Shown here: positions 24,563 to 34,921 of the stretch, in pieces
Layout: each line of letters starts with the position of its first letter
How positions within the stretch are numbered: position 1 is the stretch's first letter
NCBI GenBank assembly: GCA_964626755.1
Contig: CAZVGO010000050.1
Span: 62,001-126,000, forward strand
Length of the DNA: 64,000 nt
Direction: 5' to 3'
Source of the DNA: JACDAV01 sp964626755
GTDB taxonomy: Bacteria; Chloroflexota; Limnocylindria; Limnocylindrales; CSP1-4
Made by a program: the position numbers and the translations under genes
Notes under the pieces: generated by a model
Databases searched by the model: none
What the model saw: only the letters and a program-made list of their open reading frames with translations
What the model was told of the DNA's origin: nothing

Positions 24563-26368
24563 ATGCGCACCATGCACGCACGTCGGAGGCTCGTCACGCT
24601 CCTGGTCGTCGTGCTCGCAGGCTGCAGCTCGACGCCCGCGTCGCCGTCGAGCGGGGCAACGCCCACTCCGTCGCCCGCCGGATCGACCGCGCCGGCGACC
24701 CCACTTGCCTCGGCCGAGGCCTGGCAACCGGGAGCCGTGGTCGTCACCGTCTCCGATGGCCTCCGGGTTCGCTCCGAGCCGCGGGTCAGCGACGACTCGA
24801 TCATGTACGACCCGCTGCTGCCGCTCGGCACCGAGCTGGTCGTGCTCGACGGCCCGGTCAGCGGCTCCGGTTACGCGTGGTACAAGATCTCGCCGGTGTC
24901 GTTCGCCGCGCTGAGCGGCCCCGGTTCCGGTTGGGTCGCGAGCGCCGGCAAGGACGGCGAGAAGTGGATCGCAGCGGCGACCGGACCAACGGCGGACCTC
25001 GCAGTGGCCATGGCCGCCGCTCCACGCGCCGCCGCCGATCCCGCCGATGCAAAGCGCGCCGCCGCCTCGATCAACGCCTTCGGTGTCGACGTTCTTCGAG
25101 GGCTTCTTGCCGACAGCGCCCTCGATCTCCGCAACAAGAACGCCGTCTTCTCGCCGACGAGCATCGAGATCGCCCTGGCGATGGCTCGGGCCGGGGCGAG
25201 AGGGGAGACGGCGAGCGAGATGGACAAGGTTCTCCACAGCGCTGGCTGGGACGAGCTTTCCGCCGGTCTCAACGCGCTCGACCAGGCGCTGTCCTCACGG
25301 GACGCGACGTGGACCGACTACGAAGGTGCCCCGGAGCATCAGCTGACGCTGCGCATGGCGAACGCGCCGTTCGCCCAGCGCGGGTGGGCGATCGAGCCGT
25401 CCTACCTCGAGGCAATGGCCTCGGCGTTCGGGGCCGGACTGCGCCTCGTCGACTACATCGGGGATGTGGATGCCGCCCGGGCGACGATCAACAAGTGGGT
25501 GAGCGATCGAACGGCTGGCCGGATCCCCGAGCTGCTCTCACCGGCCCAGCTCAGCGTTCACAGCCGTCTCACGCTCGTAAACGCGATCTACATGAAGGCG
25601 GAGTGGGCGACACCGTTCCTGGAGGACCTCACCAAACCGGCCGCCTTCACGCGACTCGACGGCTCCCGCGTCACTGTCCCGATGATGATGAGGCGGGGCG
25701 GTCAGGGGCTTCCCTATGTGCGCGGCGACGGTTGGCAGGCGACCGAGCTGCGCTACCTCGGGCCCCTGCTTTGCGAGAACAGGTTGCCGTGTCAACCCGA
25801 TTCTCAAGGGCCCCGCCTCGCCTCACCTCCGCTGGCGATGCTGCTCGTGCTGCCCGACGACCTTCTGACATTCGAAGCCGGGCTCACCGCCCAGAAGCTC
25901 GGAACGATCACGGCGGCCGTCACCGCGGAACAGGAGCCGCTGCTGGAGTACGTCGACTGCCCGGGAGCGCCGCGCGGCCAGCGCGGGTGCTACTCCTACA
26001 GCCTCGATCTCTTCATGCCGCGGTTCAGCATCGGGACGCGGGCCGAGATGAACGAGATGCTCGAGGCCCTCGGGATGCCGCTCGCGTTCGACGTGGCCCG
26101 CGCCGACTTCAGCGGGATCACCGCACAGGAGCGCTTGCACATCGCCTTCGTCGTCCATCAGGCGAACATCGACGTCGACGAGAAGGGCACGGAGGCCGCC
26201 GCCGCGACGGCGGTGGGTGTGGATGTCGGCGGGCCCGGGTACCGTCCCCTGAAGGAGATCACGATGCGTCTCGACAAGCCGTTTCTGTTCTTCCTGCGCG
26301 ATGTCGAGACGGGCGCAATCCTGTTCATGGGGCGCGTCACCGACCCGTCGGTCCCCAGGGAGAACTGA
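24563..26368 (+). CDS. Lipoprotein serpin with N-terminal SH3-like region
   Basis: 601 aa, ATG 24563 with AAGGAGG 7 nt upstream. Lipobox LAGC (C21) predicts a surface lipoprotein. A Ser/Thr/Pro linker is followed by an SH3-like stretch (VTVSDGLRVRSEPRVS, ~60-140) and a full serpin domain (~165-601): LTLVNAIYMKAEWATPF, then VVHQANIDVDEKGTEAAAAT, then PFLFFLRD. The hinge EKGTEAAAAT has the small residues of inhibitory serpins. Reactive loop VGVDVGGPGYRPL; P1 not assigned. Cysteines in an inserted loop (LCENRLPC) may form a disulfide. It should inhibit serine proteases outside the cell. Confidence 0.92.
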   Translation: MRTMHARRRLVTLLVVVLAGCSSTPASPSSGATPTPSPAGSTAPATPLASAEAWQPGAVVVTVSDGLRVRSEPRVSDDSIMYDPLLPLGTELVVLDGPVSGSGYAWYKISPVSFAALSGPGSGWVASAGKDGEKWIAAATGPTADLAVAMAAAPRAAADPADAKRAAASINAFGVDVLRGLLADSALDLRNKNAVFSPTSIEIALAMARAGARGETASEMDKVLHSAGWDELSAGLNALDQALSSRDATWTDYEGAPEHQLTLRMANAPFAQRGWAIEPSYLEAMASAFGAGLRLVDYIGDVDAARATINKWVSDRTAGRIPELLSPAQLSVHSRLTLVNAIYMKAEWATPFLEDLTKPAAFTRLDGSRVTVPMMMRRGGQGLPYVRGDGWQATELRYLGPLLCENRLPCQPDSQGPRLASPPLAMLLVLPDDLLTFEAGLTAQKLGTITAAVTAEQEPLLEYVDCPGAPRGQRGCYSYSLDLFMPRFSIGTRAEMNEMLEALGMPLAFDVARADFSGITAQERLHIAFVVHQANIDVDEKGTEAAAATAVGVDVGGPGYRPLKEITMRLDKPFLFFLRDVETGAILFMGRVTDPSVPREN

Positions 26369-26373
26369 TCGGG

Positions 26374-27060
26374 TCAGGCAGGGGCGACCGGCGAGGGCTC
26401 CGCGGCGCCGGCACTGGCTCGCCGGTGCTCGCGGATGTGGAACGCGAGGTCGATCGCGATCTTGAACGCGACGAGCACGATCATCGACCCGATCGGGCTG
26501 CCCAACGAGATGCTCAGGATCCCGCCGACGATGATCGTCAGGTGGAGGGCGACGAGCCTGACGTACGGGGCGAACATCAGCAAGCCGAGCCGCGCGGTCC
26601 GGTACTCGCCGCGGCCCAGGTAGTTGAAGAGGAACGAGACCCCGTGGCTGATCGCGAGGCCGACCGCGCCCAGCGCGACGAGGTCGACCTGCGGCGGCGG
26701 GCTCTCTGCGCCGAGCCCGCCGATCCCGACGAACGTCGGCAGGTTTATCACGAACACACCGTGGACCACCCAGAAGATCCCGTAGTGGACGATGAAGAAC
26801 GGGATGAGCGTGAGTCGCGACGCGGCGTTCACGACCTCGGGCGGACCGGCTCGGGTGTCGAGCGGCCCCTGGGCGAGGGCCATCTTCAGCACGTTGAAGG
26901 CGCCGACGATGCCGTTCTCGAGCCAGTACAGGATGAGCAGCGTGAAGACGTTCCAGCCCCAGAAGAGGGCGCCGACCAGCGGGATGAGGTTGACGATCAG
27001 GAGCAGCGCGATCGCGACCGGCGACGAGCTCGACCGGTAGATCCGCAGCAGGCGCTCCAC
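26374..27060 (-). CDS. DUF6498-like membrane protein
   Basis: 228 aa from GTG 27060, with TAGAGT ending 6 nt upstream. The sequence SSPVAIALLLIVNLIPL then FWGWNVFTLLILYWLENGIV and FFIVHYGIFWVVHGVFV is typical of the DUF6498 family, which has several membrane helices and no known function. It is convergent with the serpin gene (5-nt gap) and divergent from the next gene across a tandem repeat. Confidence 0.75.
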   Translation of the reverse strand: MERLLRIYRSSSSPVAIALLLIVNLIPLVGALFWGWNVFTLLILYWLENGIVGAFNVLKMALAQGPLDTRAGPPEVVNAASRLTLIPFFIVHYGIFWVVHGVFVINLPTFVGIGGLGAESPPPQVDLVALGAVGLAISHGVSFLFNYLGRGEYRTARLGLLMFAPYVRLVALHLTIIVGGILSISLGSPIGSMIVLVAFKIAIDLAFHIREHRRASAGAAEPSPVAPA

Positions 27061-27066
27061 GCCGAC

Positions 27067-27072
27067 ACTCTA
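27067..27072 (-). promoter_or_regulatory. Leaderless -10 of the DUF6498-like gene
   Basis: TAGAGT on the minus strand, 6 nt from GTG 27060. Confidence 0.48.
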
Positions 27073-27075
27073 GCC

Positions 27076-27139
27076 GGGCCGTAGGCGCCGCGGGCCGTCA
27101 GCGCCGCGGGCCGTCAGCGCCGCGAGCCGTACACTCGGG
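27076..27139. repeat. 16-bp tandem repeat in a divergent promoter region
   Basis: Consecutive units GGGCCGTAGGCGCCGC, GGGCCGTCAGCGCCGC (twice, identical) and a diverged GAGCCGTACACTCGGG. The last unit contains the TACACT -10 (27130-27135) of the plus-strand gene, ending 7 nt before its ATG. It fills nearly all of the 82-nt divergent gap. Confidence 0.75.
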
Positions 27140-27142
27140 TCG

Positions 27143-27559
27143 ATGGAAGACGAGCGCTGGGAGCCTGGCATGCCGGCCCTCGATAGACAGGCCGCACGCC
27201 CCCTGCCGCCCAGCCTCGCCGCTCAGCGTCCGCGGTCCGTCCCGGAGACCAGGCCCACCCCCCTCCAGCGCCAGTTCGTCCACCTGTCGGTCGTGGCCCT
27301 CCTCGCGGGTGCGATCGCGATCACGGCGCTTGAGCTCGGCGCGCCGCTGGGTCATCCGCTGGTCAAGCTGTGCGTGCTCGTCGCGGCCCCGATCCTCCTG
27401 CTGACGACGGGCGACGCCGCGGTCCGGATCTGGCGCTCGGCGTGGGCCTGGATGCCCGTCGACCGCGGACGCGGCCTGTTCCGGCTCACCTGGCTCGTCG
27501 CGGCGGGGGCGTTCGTCGTGGCGATCCTCGCGTTCGCGGCCGCGGTTCTAACCGCGTGA
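27143..27559 (+). CDS. Small membrane protein with three hydrophobic helices
   Basis: 138 aa, leaderless-type ATG 27143. A Pro-rich cytosolic N-terminus of ~45 residues precedes helices LSVVALLAGAIAITALELG, LVKLCVLVAAPILLLTTG and LTWLVAAGAFVVAILAFAAAV. It resembles DUF1634-type proteins in size and pattern, but this is not certain. The stop overlaps the NUDIX gene start (GTGA). Confidence 0.6.
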   Translation: MEDERWEPGMPALDRQAARPLPPSLAAQRPRSVPETRPTPLQRQFVHLSVVALLAGAIAITALELGAPLGHPLVKLCVLVAAPILLLTTGDAAVRIWRSAWAWMPVDRGRGLFRLTWLVAAGAFVVAILAFAAAVLTA

Positions 27560-28194
27560 CCGGCGACGACGCGATCGACGCCGCCTTCGACCGGGGTCCC
27601 GACGCCCGCTCGACCGACATCGACTCGGGGCGAGGCGTGCCCGCCTGGCTCGCGGCCTCGCTCAACTACTGCTCGCGGTGCGGGGCGGAGCTCCGGTTCG
27701 GGTCGGTCGAGGGGGAGGACCGCGATCGCCTCGCGTGCTCGGTCTGCGGCCACGTCGCCTACGTCAACCCCCGGCTCGTCGTGACGACGATCCCGGTGAC
27801 CGACGACGGGAAGGTCGTCCTCCTCCGACGGGGCATCGAGCCCGGCCGCGGCTCGTGGGCCCAGCCAGGCGGGTTCCTCGAGGTCGACGAAACCGTCACC
27901 GAGGCGGCGATCCGCGAGACCTTCGAGGAGACCGGACTCACCGTCGTGCTCGGCGAGATCGTCGGGCTCTACACCCGCCTCGAGGCGGCCGTCGTCGTCA
28001 TCGCGTTCGAGGCGCGGGTCACCGGGGGGACGTTCACTCCGAACCCCGAGGCACTCGAGATCCTCGAGTTCGACCCGGCCGACATCCCGTGGAGCGGGAT
28101 CGCATTCAAGACGACGCACTGGGCGATCCGCGACTGGCTCCACCGGCGGCACCCGGACCTCTCGCCGGGCGAGGGAGCGGTTCTTCAGGACTGA
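27556..28194 (+). CDS. Zinc-ribbon NUDIX hydrolase
   Basis: 212 aa from GTG 27556. A zinc ribbon (YCSRCGAEL and ACSVCGHVAYVNP) precedes the NUDIX domain. The NUDIX box is complete: GGFLEVDETVTEAAIRETFEE then TGL. This arrangement is common among NADH/ADP-ribose pyrophosphatase relatives. The substrate cannot be stated. Likely co-translated with the upstream membrane protein. Confidence 0.88.
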   Translation: MTGDDAIDAAFDRGPDARSTDIDSGRGVPAWLAASLNYCSRCGAELRFGSVEGEDRDRLACSVCGHVAYVNPRLVVTTIPVTDDGKVVLLRRGIEPGRGSWAQPGGFLEVDETVTEAAIRETFEETGLTVVLGEIVGLYTRLEAAVVVIAFEARVTGGTFTPNPEALEILEFDPADIPWSGIAFKTTHWAIRDWLHRRHPDLSPGEGAVLQD

Positions 28195-28204
28195 GTCGGG
28201 TTCG

Positions 28205-28549
28205 TCAACCGGGGAGGTTCCCGACCGGCCACCAGAGCACGAACGGATACTCCGGCTCGAAGTCGAACACGAGCGAGCCCATCAGTCCGTCCTCCCCCGT
28301 GGTCCGCTCGCGCGGAGCGGCGATGCGGAAGACCCGGCCGGGGCGAGGACTCACCGACGCCAGCGGCCCGGGGTCTGCGTGCGGGCCGGTTCCTGCGACC
28401 GCGGGGGCCGATCGCGGTTCCGTCACCCGCCCGCCGATCGCCACCGCCACCGGGGCGAGCACCACCGCGGCCCACAGAATCGCCGCCCAGCGGCCGCGCC
28501 GGCCTGACCGCCCTACCCGGGTGACCGCGACCTCGAGGCCGTCGTCCAC
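28205..28549 (-). CDS. Small single-TM protein of unknown function
   Basis: 114 aa from GTG 28549, 3 nt after the aldehyde dehydrogenase stop. A basic N-terminus, one helix (WAAILWAAVVLAPVAVAIGG) and a Pro-rich exported tail ending VLWWPVGNLPG. Support comes from strand, tight spacing and codon use. No family recognised. Confidence 0.5.
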   Translation of the reverse strand: MDDGLEVAVTRVGRSGRRGRWAAILWAAVVLAPVAVAIGGRVTEPRSAPAVAGTGPHADPGPLASVSPRPGRVFRIAAPRERTTGEDGLMGSLVFDFEPEYPFVLWWPVGNLPG

Positions 28550-28552
28550 CCG

Positions 28553-30052
28553 TCAGCTCAGGTCGACGAAGACGTTCTTGACTTCGGTGTAGAGGTCGAG
28601 CGCGTGCATCCCGAGCTCGCGCCCGATGCCCGACATCTTGTAGCCGCCGAACGGCGCCTCAGTGTGGACGGAGCTGTTCGAGTTGACGCTGATGACGCCC
28701 GCCTGGAGCGTCTTCGCGGCCCGCAGCGCCCGGCCGACGTCGCGGCTCCAGATCGATCCCGACAGCCCGTACGGCGACTCGTTGGCGAGCCGGAGGCCTT
28801 CCTCCTCCGAGTCGAACGGGATGATCCCCACGACCGGCCCGAAGATCTCCTCGCGGGCGATCCGCATGTCGTTGCTCACGTTGTCGAAGACCGTGGGCAT
28901 GAGGTACGCGCCGTCCTTCAGCGCCGCGTCGTCGGGCGGCGTGCCGCCGGCGACGAGCTCGGCGCCCTCTTCGCGGCCGACGGCGATGTAGTCCATCACC
29001 CGCTCCCGCTGGCGAAGGCTGACGAGCGTTCCCATCTCGGTGGCGTCGTCCTCCGGGTCGCCGACCTTGACGTTGCGCGTCGCGGCGGCGAACAGCGCGA
29101 CGACCTGGTCGTGGACCGGCCGCTCGACGAGGATCCGGCTCCGCGCACAGCAGTCCTGGCCGCTGTTGTCGAACACGGCATACGGCGATTCCTTCGCGAA
29201 CTTCTCGAGGTCCGCGTCGGCGAACACGATGTTCGCGCTCTTGCCGCCCAGCTCGAGGCTGATCTTCTTCACGTTGCCCGACGCGAGCCGCATGATCTCC
29301 TGGCCCGTCGCGGTCTCCCCGGTGAACGCGACCTTGCCGATCCCCGGGTGGGCCGCGATCGACGCGCCGGCCGTCCCGCCCGGCCCCGTGACGACGTTCA
29401 CGATCCCGGCCGGGATGCCCGCCTCGAGGGCGAGCTCACCGAGCCGGATCGCGGTCAGGGGCGAGTAGCTGGCGGGCTTGAGGATCGCCGCGTTCCCGGC
29501 GGCGAGGGCGGGGCCCAGCTTCCACGAGGCCATGAGGATGGGGAAGTTCCAGGGCACGATCAGGCCCACGACGCCGATCGGCTCGCGCAGCGTGAAGTCC
29601 AGGCCGGGCTTCGAGACCGGGATCGTCTCGCCGAAGATCTTGTTCGCGGCGCCGGCGTAGTACTCGAACACCAGGCTCGCCCCGATGACCTCGCCCCGGG
29701 CGCCGGTGATCGGCTTGCCCACGTTCCGGCTCTCGAGTCGCGCCAGCTCCTCCGAGTTCGCCTTGATCAGCGACGCGAACTTCGACAGCGTCCGGCCGCG
29801 CTTGCCGGCCGCCCACGTCGCCCAGCCCTTGCGGTCCTCGAATGCCTTCTTCGCGGCCGCGACCGCGCGATCGACGTCCTCGCGGCCACCGAGCGGCGCG
29901 GTCGCGATGACCTTGCCGGTCGCGGGGTTGACGACGTCGAACGTCTGCCCGTCCGCGGCGTCGACCCCCTCGCCGCCGATGACCATCCTGGCGTGGATGA
30001 CATCGCTGCCGGCGGCGCGGTCGGCATCCTTGGCGGTCTGCTGGGTGGTCAT
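28553..30052 (-). CDS. NAD(P)-dependent aldehyde dehydrogenase
   Basis: 499 aa, ATG 30052 with GGAGG 8 nt upstream. Catalytic Glu267 in SLELGGKS and nucleophile Cys301 in NSGQDCCARSR; cofactor-fold blocks VPWNFPILMASWKLGPALAAGN and EEIFGPVVGIIPF. Closest in style to betaine/gamma-aminobutyraldehyde dehydrogenases, but the substrate is unassigned. With the glutamine-synthetase-like ligase 6 kb away it might serve polyamine or amino-aldehyde breakdown. A -10 TATCAT (minus strand, 30098-30103) would give a ~38-nt leader. Confidence 0.9.
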   Translation of the reverse strand: MTTQQTAKDADRAAGSDVIHARMVIGGEGVDAADGQTFDVVNPATGKVIATAPLGGREDVDRAVAAAKKAFEDRKGWATWAAGKRGRTLSKFASLIKANSEELARLESRNVGKPITGARGEVIGASLVFEYYAGAANKIFGETIPVSKPGLDFTLREPIGVVGLIVPWNFPILMASWKLGPALAAGNAAILKPASYSPLTAIRLGELALEAGIPAGIVNVVTGPGGTAGASIAAHPGIGKVAFTGETATGQEIMRLASGNVKKISLELGGKSANIVFADADLEKFAKESPYAVFDNSGQDCCARSRILVERPVHDQVVALFAAATRNVKVGDPEDDATEMGTLVSLRQRERVMDYIAVGREEGAELVAGGTPPDDAALKDGAYLMPTVFDNVSNDMRIAREEIFGPVVGIIPFDSEEEGLRLANESPYGLSGSIWSRDVGRALRAAKTLQAGVISVNSNSSVHTEAPFGGYKMSGIGRELGMHALDLYTEVKNVFVDLS

Positions 30053-30125
30053 CGTCGGGTCCTCCGGGAGTGGCAGGCGGCCGCGGGCTGGGGATCGATG
30101 ATACGCCGGGCCCGGGCGAAGCCCG

Positions 30126-31904
30126 TCAGGCCCGGTCGCGGCCGTAGGCGTCGCGCCGCAACCCGTTGATGATCGCGCCGAGTTCCTGCCCGGAGACCCC
30201 CATCCGCTGGAGCGCGTGCCGGGCGAGCTCGAGGGCCGCCTCCACCTCCGGATCGGCCACTCGGCTCGCGCCGATGGCGCGAAGCTCGTCCGCGGCCCGC
30301 CGACCGCGGACACGTGCGTTGATCGTCAGGTTCGGGTTGATCCGCCGGGCGCGCTCGGCCGCCAGCCGGACGGTCAGCGGATCGCCGATTGCGATGATCA
30401 GCACCCGGGCGCGGTCGAGGCCGCAGCGCGCGAGAATCTCGTTGTTCGCCGCGTCGCCGTAGATCGTCGCCGCGCCCATCCGCGCAACGTCGCTCAGCCG
30501 GCGGTCGTCCCGGTCGACGACGACGCACCGGAAGCCGCGGTTGCGGACCGCCTGGACGACGACCCGGCCGACGCGGCCGGCGCCGAGCACCACGACACCC
30601 GGGCGACGTTCAGCATCGCCGGGCTCGAACGCCAGCTCGGTGCGGGACGTCGGCGCCGCGCCGGGGACCGGCGGCTCCGGGCCCGCACGCACGGCGTTCT
30701 CGTCGTGTCGCCGCTCGACCCAGGCGATTACCCGTTCCGCGATCTGCCACACCAGCGGGTTGATGAGGATCGTCGCGACGGCGGTGCCAAGGACGAGGTT
30801 GTAGGCGGCAGGGTCGATGATCCCGAGCTCGAGCCCGTCCTCGGCCAGGATGAAGCTGAACTCGCCGACCTGCGCGAGGCCCGCGCCGAGCAGGACCGCC
30901 GAGCGCGTCGGCAGGCCGCGCAGTCGTGCCAGCGCGGCCGTCACGCCGCCCTTGACGACGACGGCGAGCACGACCATGACGATGACGGCGGGCAGTGCTG
31001 CGAGGAGCGCGCCTGGGTCGACGAGCATGCCCACCGACACGAAGAAGAGCACGGCGAACAGGTCCCGGAAGGGGATCACCTCGGCGGCGGCCTGGTGGGA
31101 CAGGTCCGACTCCGACACGAGGATGCCCGCCACGAATGCGCCGAGGGCGAGCGAGAGCCCGAACACGGCGCTCGACACGAACGCGGTGAGTAGTGCCGTG
31201 GCTACGACGGTGAGCAGGAACAGCTCGGACGACCCGAGCCGGGCGACGACCCTGAAGGCCCACGGCAGGAATCGGGTTCCGACGACGTAGGCGAGGGCAA
31301 GGAAGACGGCGGCCTTGGCGAGCGCCAAGGCGATGGGGCCTGCGACATCCTCCCCGGCGAGCGGCGGCAGGGCGACGATGAACACGATCGTCGCGATGTC
31401 CTGGACGATCGCCCAGCCGATGGCCGTCCGCCCGTGGACGCTCTCGACCTCGCCGCGATCGAGGAGGGACTTCACCACGACCAGCGTCGACGAGATCGAA
31501 ACGCACGCCCCCACGACGAGCGCTGCCCGCAGGTCGAGCCCGAGGACGAGCGATGCGAGCGTGCCGAGCGCGAGGATCGCGGCGATCTGGAGCACGCCGC
31601 CCGGAAGCGCGACACGCTGGACCCGGACGAGCTCCCGAATCGAGAACTGGACGCCGAGCGCGAACAGGAGAAGGATGATGCCGACGTCGGCCAGGACGGA
31701 GATCCGATCGACGTCGCCGACGAAGCCCGGCGTGAACGGCCCGATGACGATCCCCGCCAGGAGATAGCCGACGATCGCCGGCTGGCGAAGCCGGACGGCG
31801 ATGGCGCCGCCGAGCAGGGCGGCCCCTATCGCGGCTCCCAGGTCGAGAATGAATCGAAGCTGCTCGCTCAACTCGAGTTCGAACAGGGCAGACAGGTCCG
31901 GCAC
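30126..31904 (-). CDS. CPA2 family K+/Na+:H+ antiporter with TrkA-N and TrkA-C-like domains
   Basis: 592 aa from GTG 31904; GATAAT ends 9 nt upstream. About 12 membrane helices in the first ~400 residues, with RQPAIVGYLLAGIVIGPFTPGF and SISSTLVVVKSLLDRGE typical of KefB/CPA2 exchangers. Then a TrkA-N (RCK) nucleotide domain: VVVLGAGRVGRVVVQAVRNRG and GDAANNEILARCGL. It exports K+ or Na+ against protons under RCK control. The gene abuts ppgK; its promoter overlaps the ppgK stop. Confidence 0.9.
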   Translation of the reverse strand: MPDLSALFELELSEQLRFILDLGAAIGAALLGGAIAVRLRQPAIVGYLLAGIVIGPFTPGFVGDVDRISVLADVGIILLLFALGVQFSIRELVRVQRVALPGGVLQIAAILALGTLASLVLGLDLRAALVVGACVSISSTLVVVKSLLDRGEVESVHGRTAIGWAIVQDIATIVFIVALPPLAGEDVAGPIALALAKAAVFLALAYVVGTRFLPWAFRVVARLGSSELFLLTVVATALLTAFVSSAVFGLSLALGAFVAGILVSESDLSHQAAAEVIPFRDLFAVLFFVSVGMLVDPGALLAALPAVIVMVVLAVVVKGGVTAALARLRGLPTRSAVLLGAGLAQVGEFSFILAEDGLELGIIDPAAYNLVLGTAVATILINPLVWQIAERVIAWVERRHDENAVRAGPEPPVPGAAPTSRTELAFEPGDAERRPGVVVLGAGRVGRVVVQAVRNRGFRCVVVDRDDRRLSDVARMGAATIYGDAANNEILARCGLDRARVLIIAIGDPLTVRLAAERARRINPNLTINARVRGRRAADELRAIGASRVADPEVEAALELARHALQRMGVSGQELGAIINGLRRDAYGRDRA

Positions 31905-31913
31905 GGCCGGCCC

Positions 31914-31919
31914 ATTATC
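31914..31919 (-). promoter_or_regulatory. Putative -10 of the antiporter gene
   Basis: GATAAT on the minus strand, 9 nt before GTG 31904, overlapping the ppgK stop codon. Confidence 0.42.
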
Positions 31920-32688
31920 GGGTCGGGGTGACCCTCTCCACGGCCGCCAGCGCAGCGCCCACGATCCCGGCGTCGTTCTCGAGGGTCGCGGGCACGACCG
32001 GCGGCCGCACCGTAAGGCGGGGGATGAACCGGTCGGCGCGCTTGCTGACGCCGCCACCGAGGATGAACAGGCCGGGCCACAGGATCCGGTCGATCGCGTG
32101 GAGGTGCTCGTCGAGGTCGGCCGTCCAGGCCTTCCACGAGAGACCCCGTCGCGTCCGGGCCGCCGCGGCCGACCGACGCTCCGCGTCGCGGCCGCGGATC
32201 TCCATGTGCCCCAGCTCCGTGTTCGGGACAAGCCGGCCGTCGTTGAACAGAGCCGAGCCGACGCCGGTCCCGAGTGTCAGCACGAGAACGACCCCGTCCT
32301 TGCCCCGGCCCGCCCCGAATCGCATCTCGGCGAGGCCCGCGGCGTCGGCGTCGTTGAGGACGTGGACCGGCCGCTTGAGCGCCTTGGCGAGGGCCGACCC
32401 GGCGTCGAACCCGATCCAGCCCGGATCGATGTTCGCGGCTGTCTTCGTCACGCCGTCGATGACGACACACGGCACACCGACCCCGACCGGGGTGCTCGGG
32501 TCGAGGCCCGCGCCGGCCCTCTTGACGAGCCGGGCGATCGACCGGACGATTGCCTCCGGAGTGGACGGTTTGGGCGTCACGACCCGCAGCCGCGGCGCCA
32601 CGAGCTGGCCGGTCGCAGTGTCGACCGCGCCCACCTTGATTCCGCTGCCGCCGACGTCGACACCGATCGCGATCCGCTGATCCGTCAC
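31915..32688 (-). CDS. ppgK: Polyphosphate glucokinase (ROK family)
   Basis: 257 aa from GTG 32688. ROK features: phosphate loop GVDVGGSGIKVGAVD, LNDADAAGLAEM, and LTLGTGVGSALF. The C-terminal half (NTELGHMEIRGRDAERR, ILWPGLFILGGGVSKRAD) matches polyphosphate/ATP glucokinases of actinobacteria. It phosphorylates glucose using polyphosphate or ATP. A TAGAAT -10 6 nt before the start means it has its own leaderless promoter, although it follows galK on the same strand. Confidence 0.9.
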   Translation of the reverse strand: MTDQRIAIGVDVGGSGIKVGAVDTATGQLVAPRLRVVTPKPSTPEAIVRSIARLVKRAGAGLDPSTPVGVGVPCVVIDGVTKTAANIDPGWIGFDAGSALAKALKRPVHVLNDADAAGLAEMRFGAGRGKDGVVLVLTLGTGVGSALFNDGRLVPNTELGHMEIRGRDAERRSAAAARTRRGLSWKAWTADLDEHLHAIDRILWPGLFILGGGVSKRADRFIPRLTVRPPVVPATLENDAGIVGAALAAVERVTPTR

Positions 32689-32694
32689 CGCGGC

Positions 32695-32700
32695 ATTCTA
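32695..32700 (-). promoter_or_regulatory. Leaderless -10 of ppgK
   Basis: TAGAAT on the minus strand, 6 nt from GTG 32688, inside the 44-nt gap after galK. Confidence 0.55.
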
Positions 32701-32732
32701 GCCGCGCCCGTGCACCGGCCCCGCCGCCCGGC

Positions 32733-33934
<1,202 letters not shown>

Positions 33935-33938
<4 letters not shown>

Positions 33939-34921
33939 TCCGGGAGCTTCGCCGGGTCGCGCGGTTCGAGGGAGCGCAGACGCTCCGCGGTCTCCTCCGG
34001 CAGCGTGTCATTGATGTACGCGCCGGCCCCGGCCTCGGAGCCGGCCAGGTACTTGAGCTTCGACTCGGTCCGGTTCGGCGGGTAGAACTCGACGTGGAGG
34101 TGGTAGCCGGCGTGGACACCGCCGTCGGTCGGTCGCTGATGGATCGCCATGATGTACGGAAGCGAGAAGTCGAAGAGCGCGTCGTACTTGCGGACCGTCG
34201 TGGCGAGGATCCGGGCGAGGCCGTCGACGCTCGCGGCGTCGAGCTCATGGAGCCAGCCGACGTGCCGCCGCGGCATGAGGTGGACCTCGTACGGCCAGCG
34301 GGCAAAGAACGGGACAACGGCCACCCAGGTGTCCGAAGCCGCGACGATCCGGCTGCCGTCGGCCACCTCCTGCTCGACGAGATCGCACCACAGGCAGGTT
34401 CCCTTGTACGCGGCCGCGCTCGCGACCTCGCGCTCAAGAAGCGGGGGGATGGTCGGGTAGCCGTAGATCTGGCCATGCGGGTGATGGAGGGTGACCCCGA
34501 TCGCCTCTCCCTTGTTCTCGAACGGGTAGACGTACGCGACCTCGTCCCGGGCGCCGAGCACGAGCGTCCGGTGCGCCCAGACCGCGACCAGCCGGCGGAT
34601 CTGCTCGAGCGGCAGGTCCGCCAGCGTCGCGTCGTGCTGGGGCGTGTAGACCACGACCTCGCAGGCACCGGCCGACGGCGCGACCGGGGTCAGGGGCGTG
34701 CCGTCGACTACCGGCGCAAGCGGGTCCGGCTCGAGCGATGGGAAGCGGTTGTCGAAGACCGCGATGTCGAAGTCGGGCCGGCCGATCTCCGTCTCGATCC
34801 CGCCCGGCCTGGTGGGACAAAGCGGGCAGTAGTCGCGGGGAGGCAGGAACGTCCGGTCCTGGCGATGGGTCGCGGTGATCACCCACTCGCCGAGGATCGG
34901 GTTCCAGCGGCGCTCAGACAC
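33935..34921 (-). CDS. galT: Galactose-1-phosphate uridylyltransferase
   Basis: 328 aa from GTG 34921. Active site HPHGQ in GVTLHHPHGQIYGYP, zinc ligands CPLCP and CLWCD, and the second histidine cluster HQRPTDGGVHAGYHLHVEFYP. It exchanges UMP between UDP-glucose and galactose-1-phosphate. The start lies 8 bp inside the 3' end of a small upstream gene, so translation is coupled. Confidence 0.95.

Noticed and set aside
24496..27084. 862-codon plus-strand frame over the serpin gene
   Set aside because: Arg/Asp-rich out-of-frame translation of serpin and antisense of the DUF6498-like gene.
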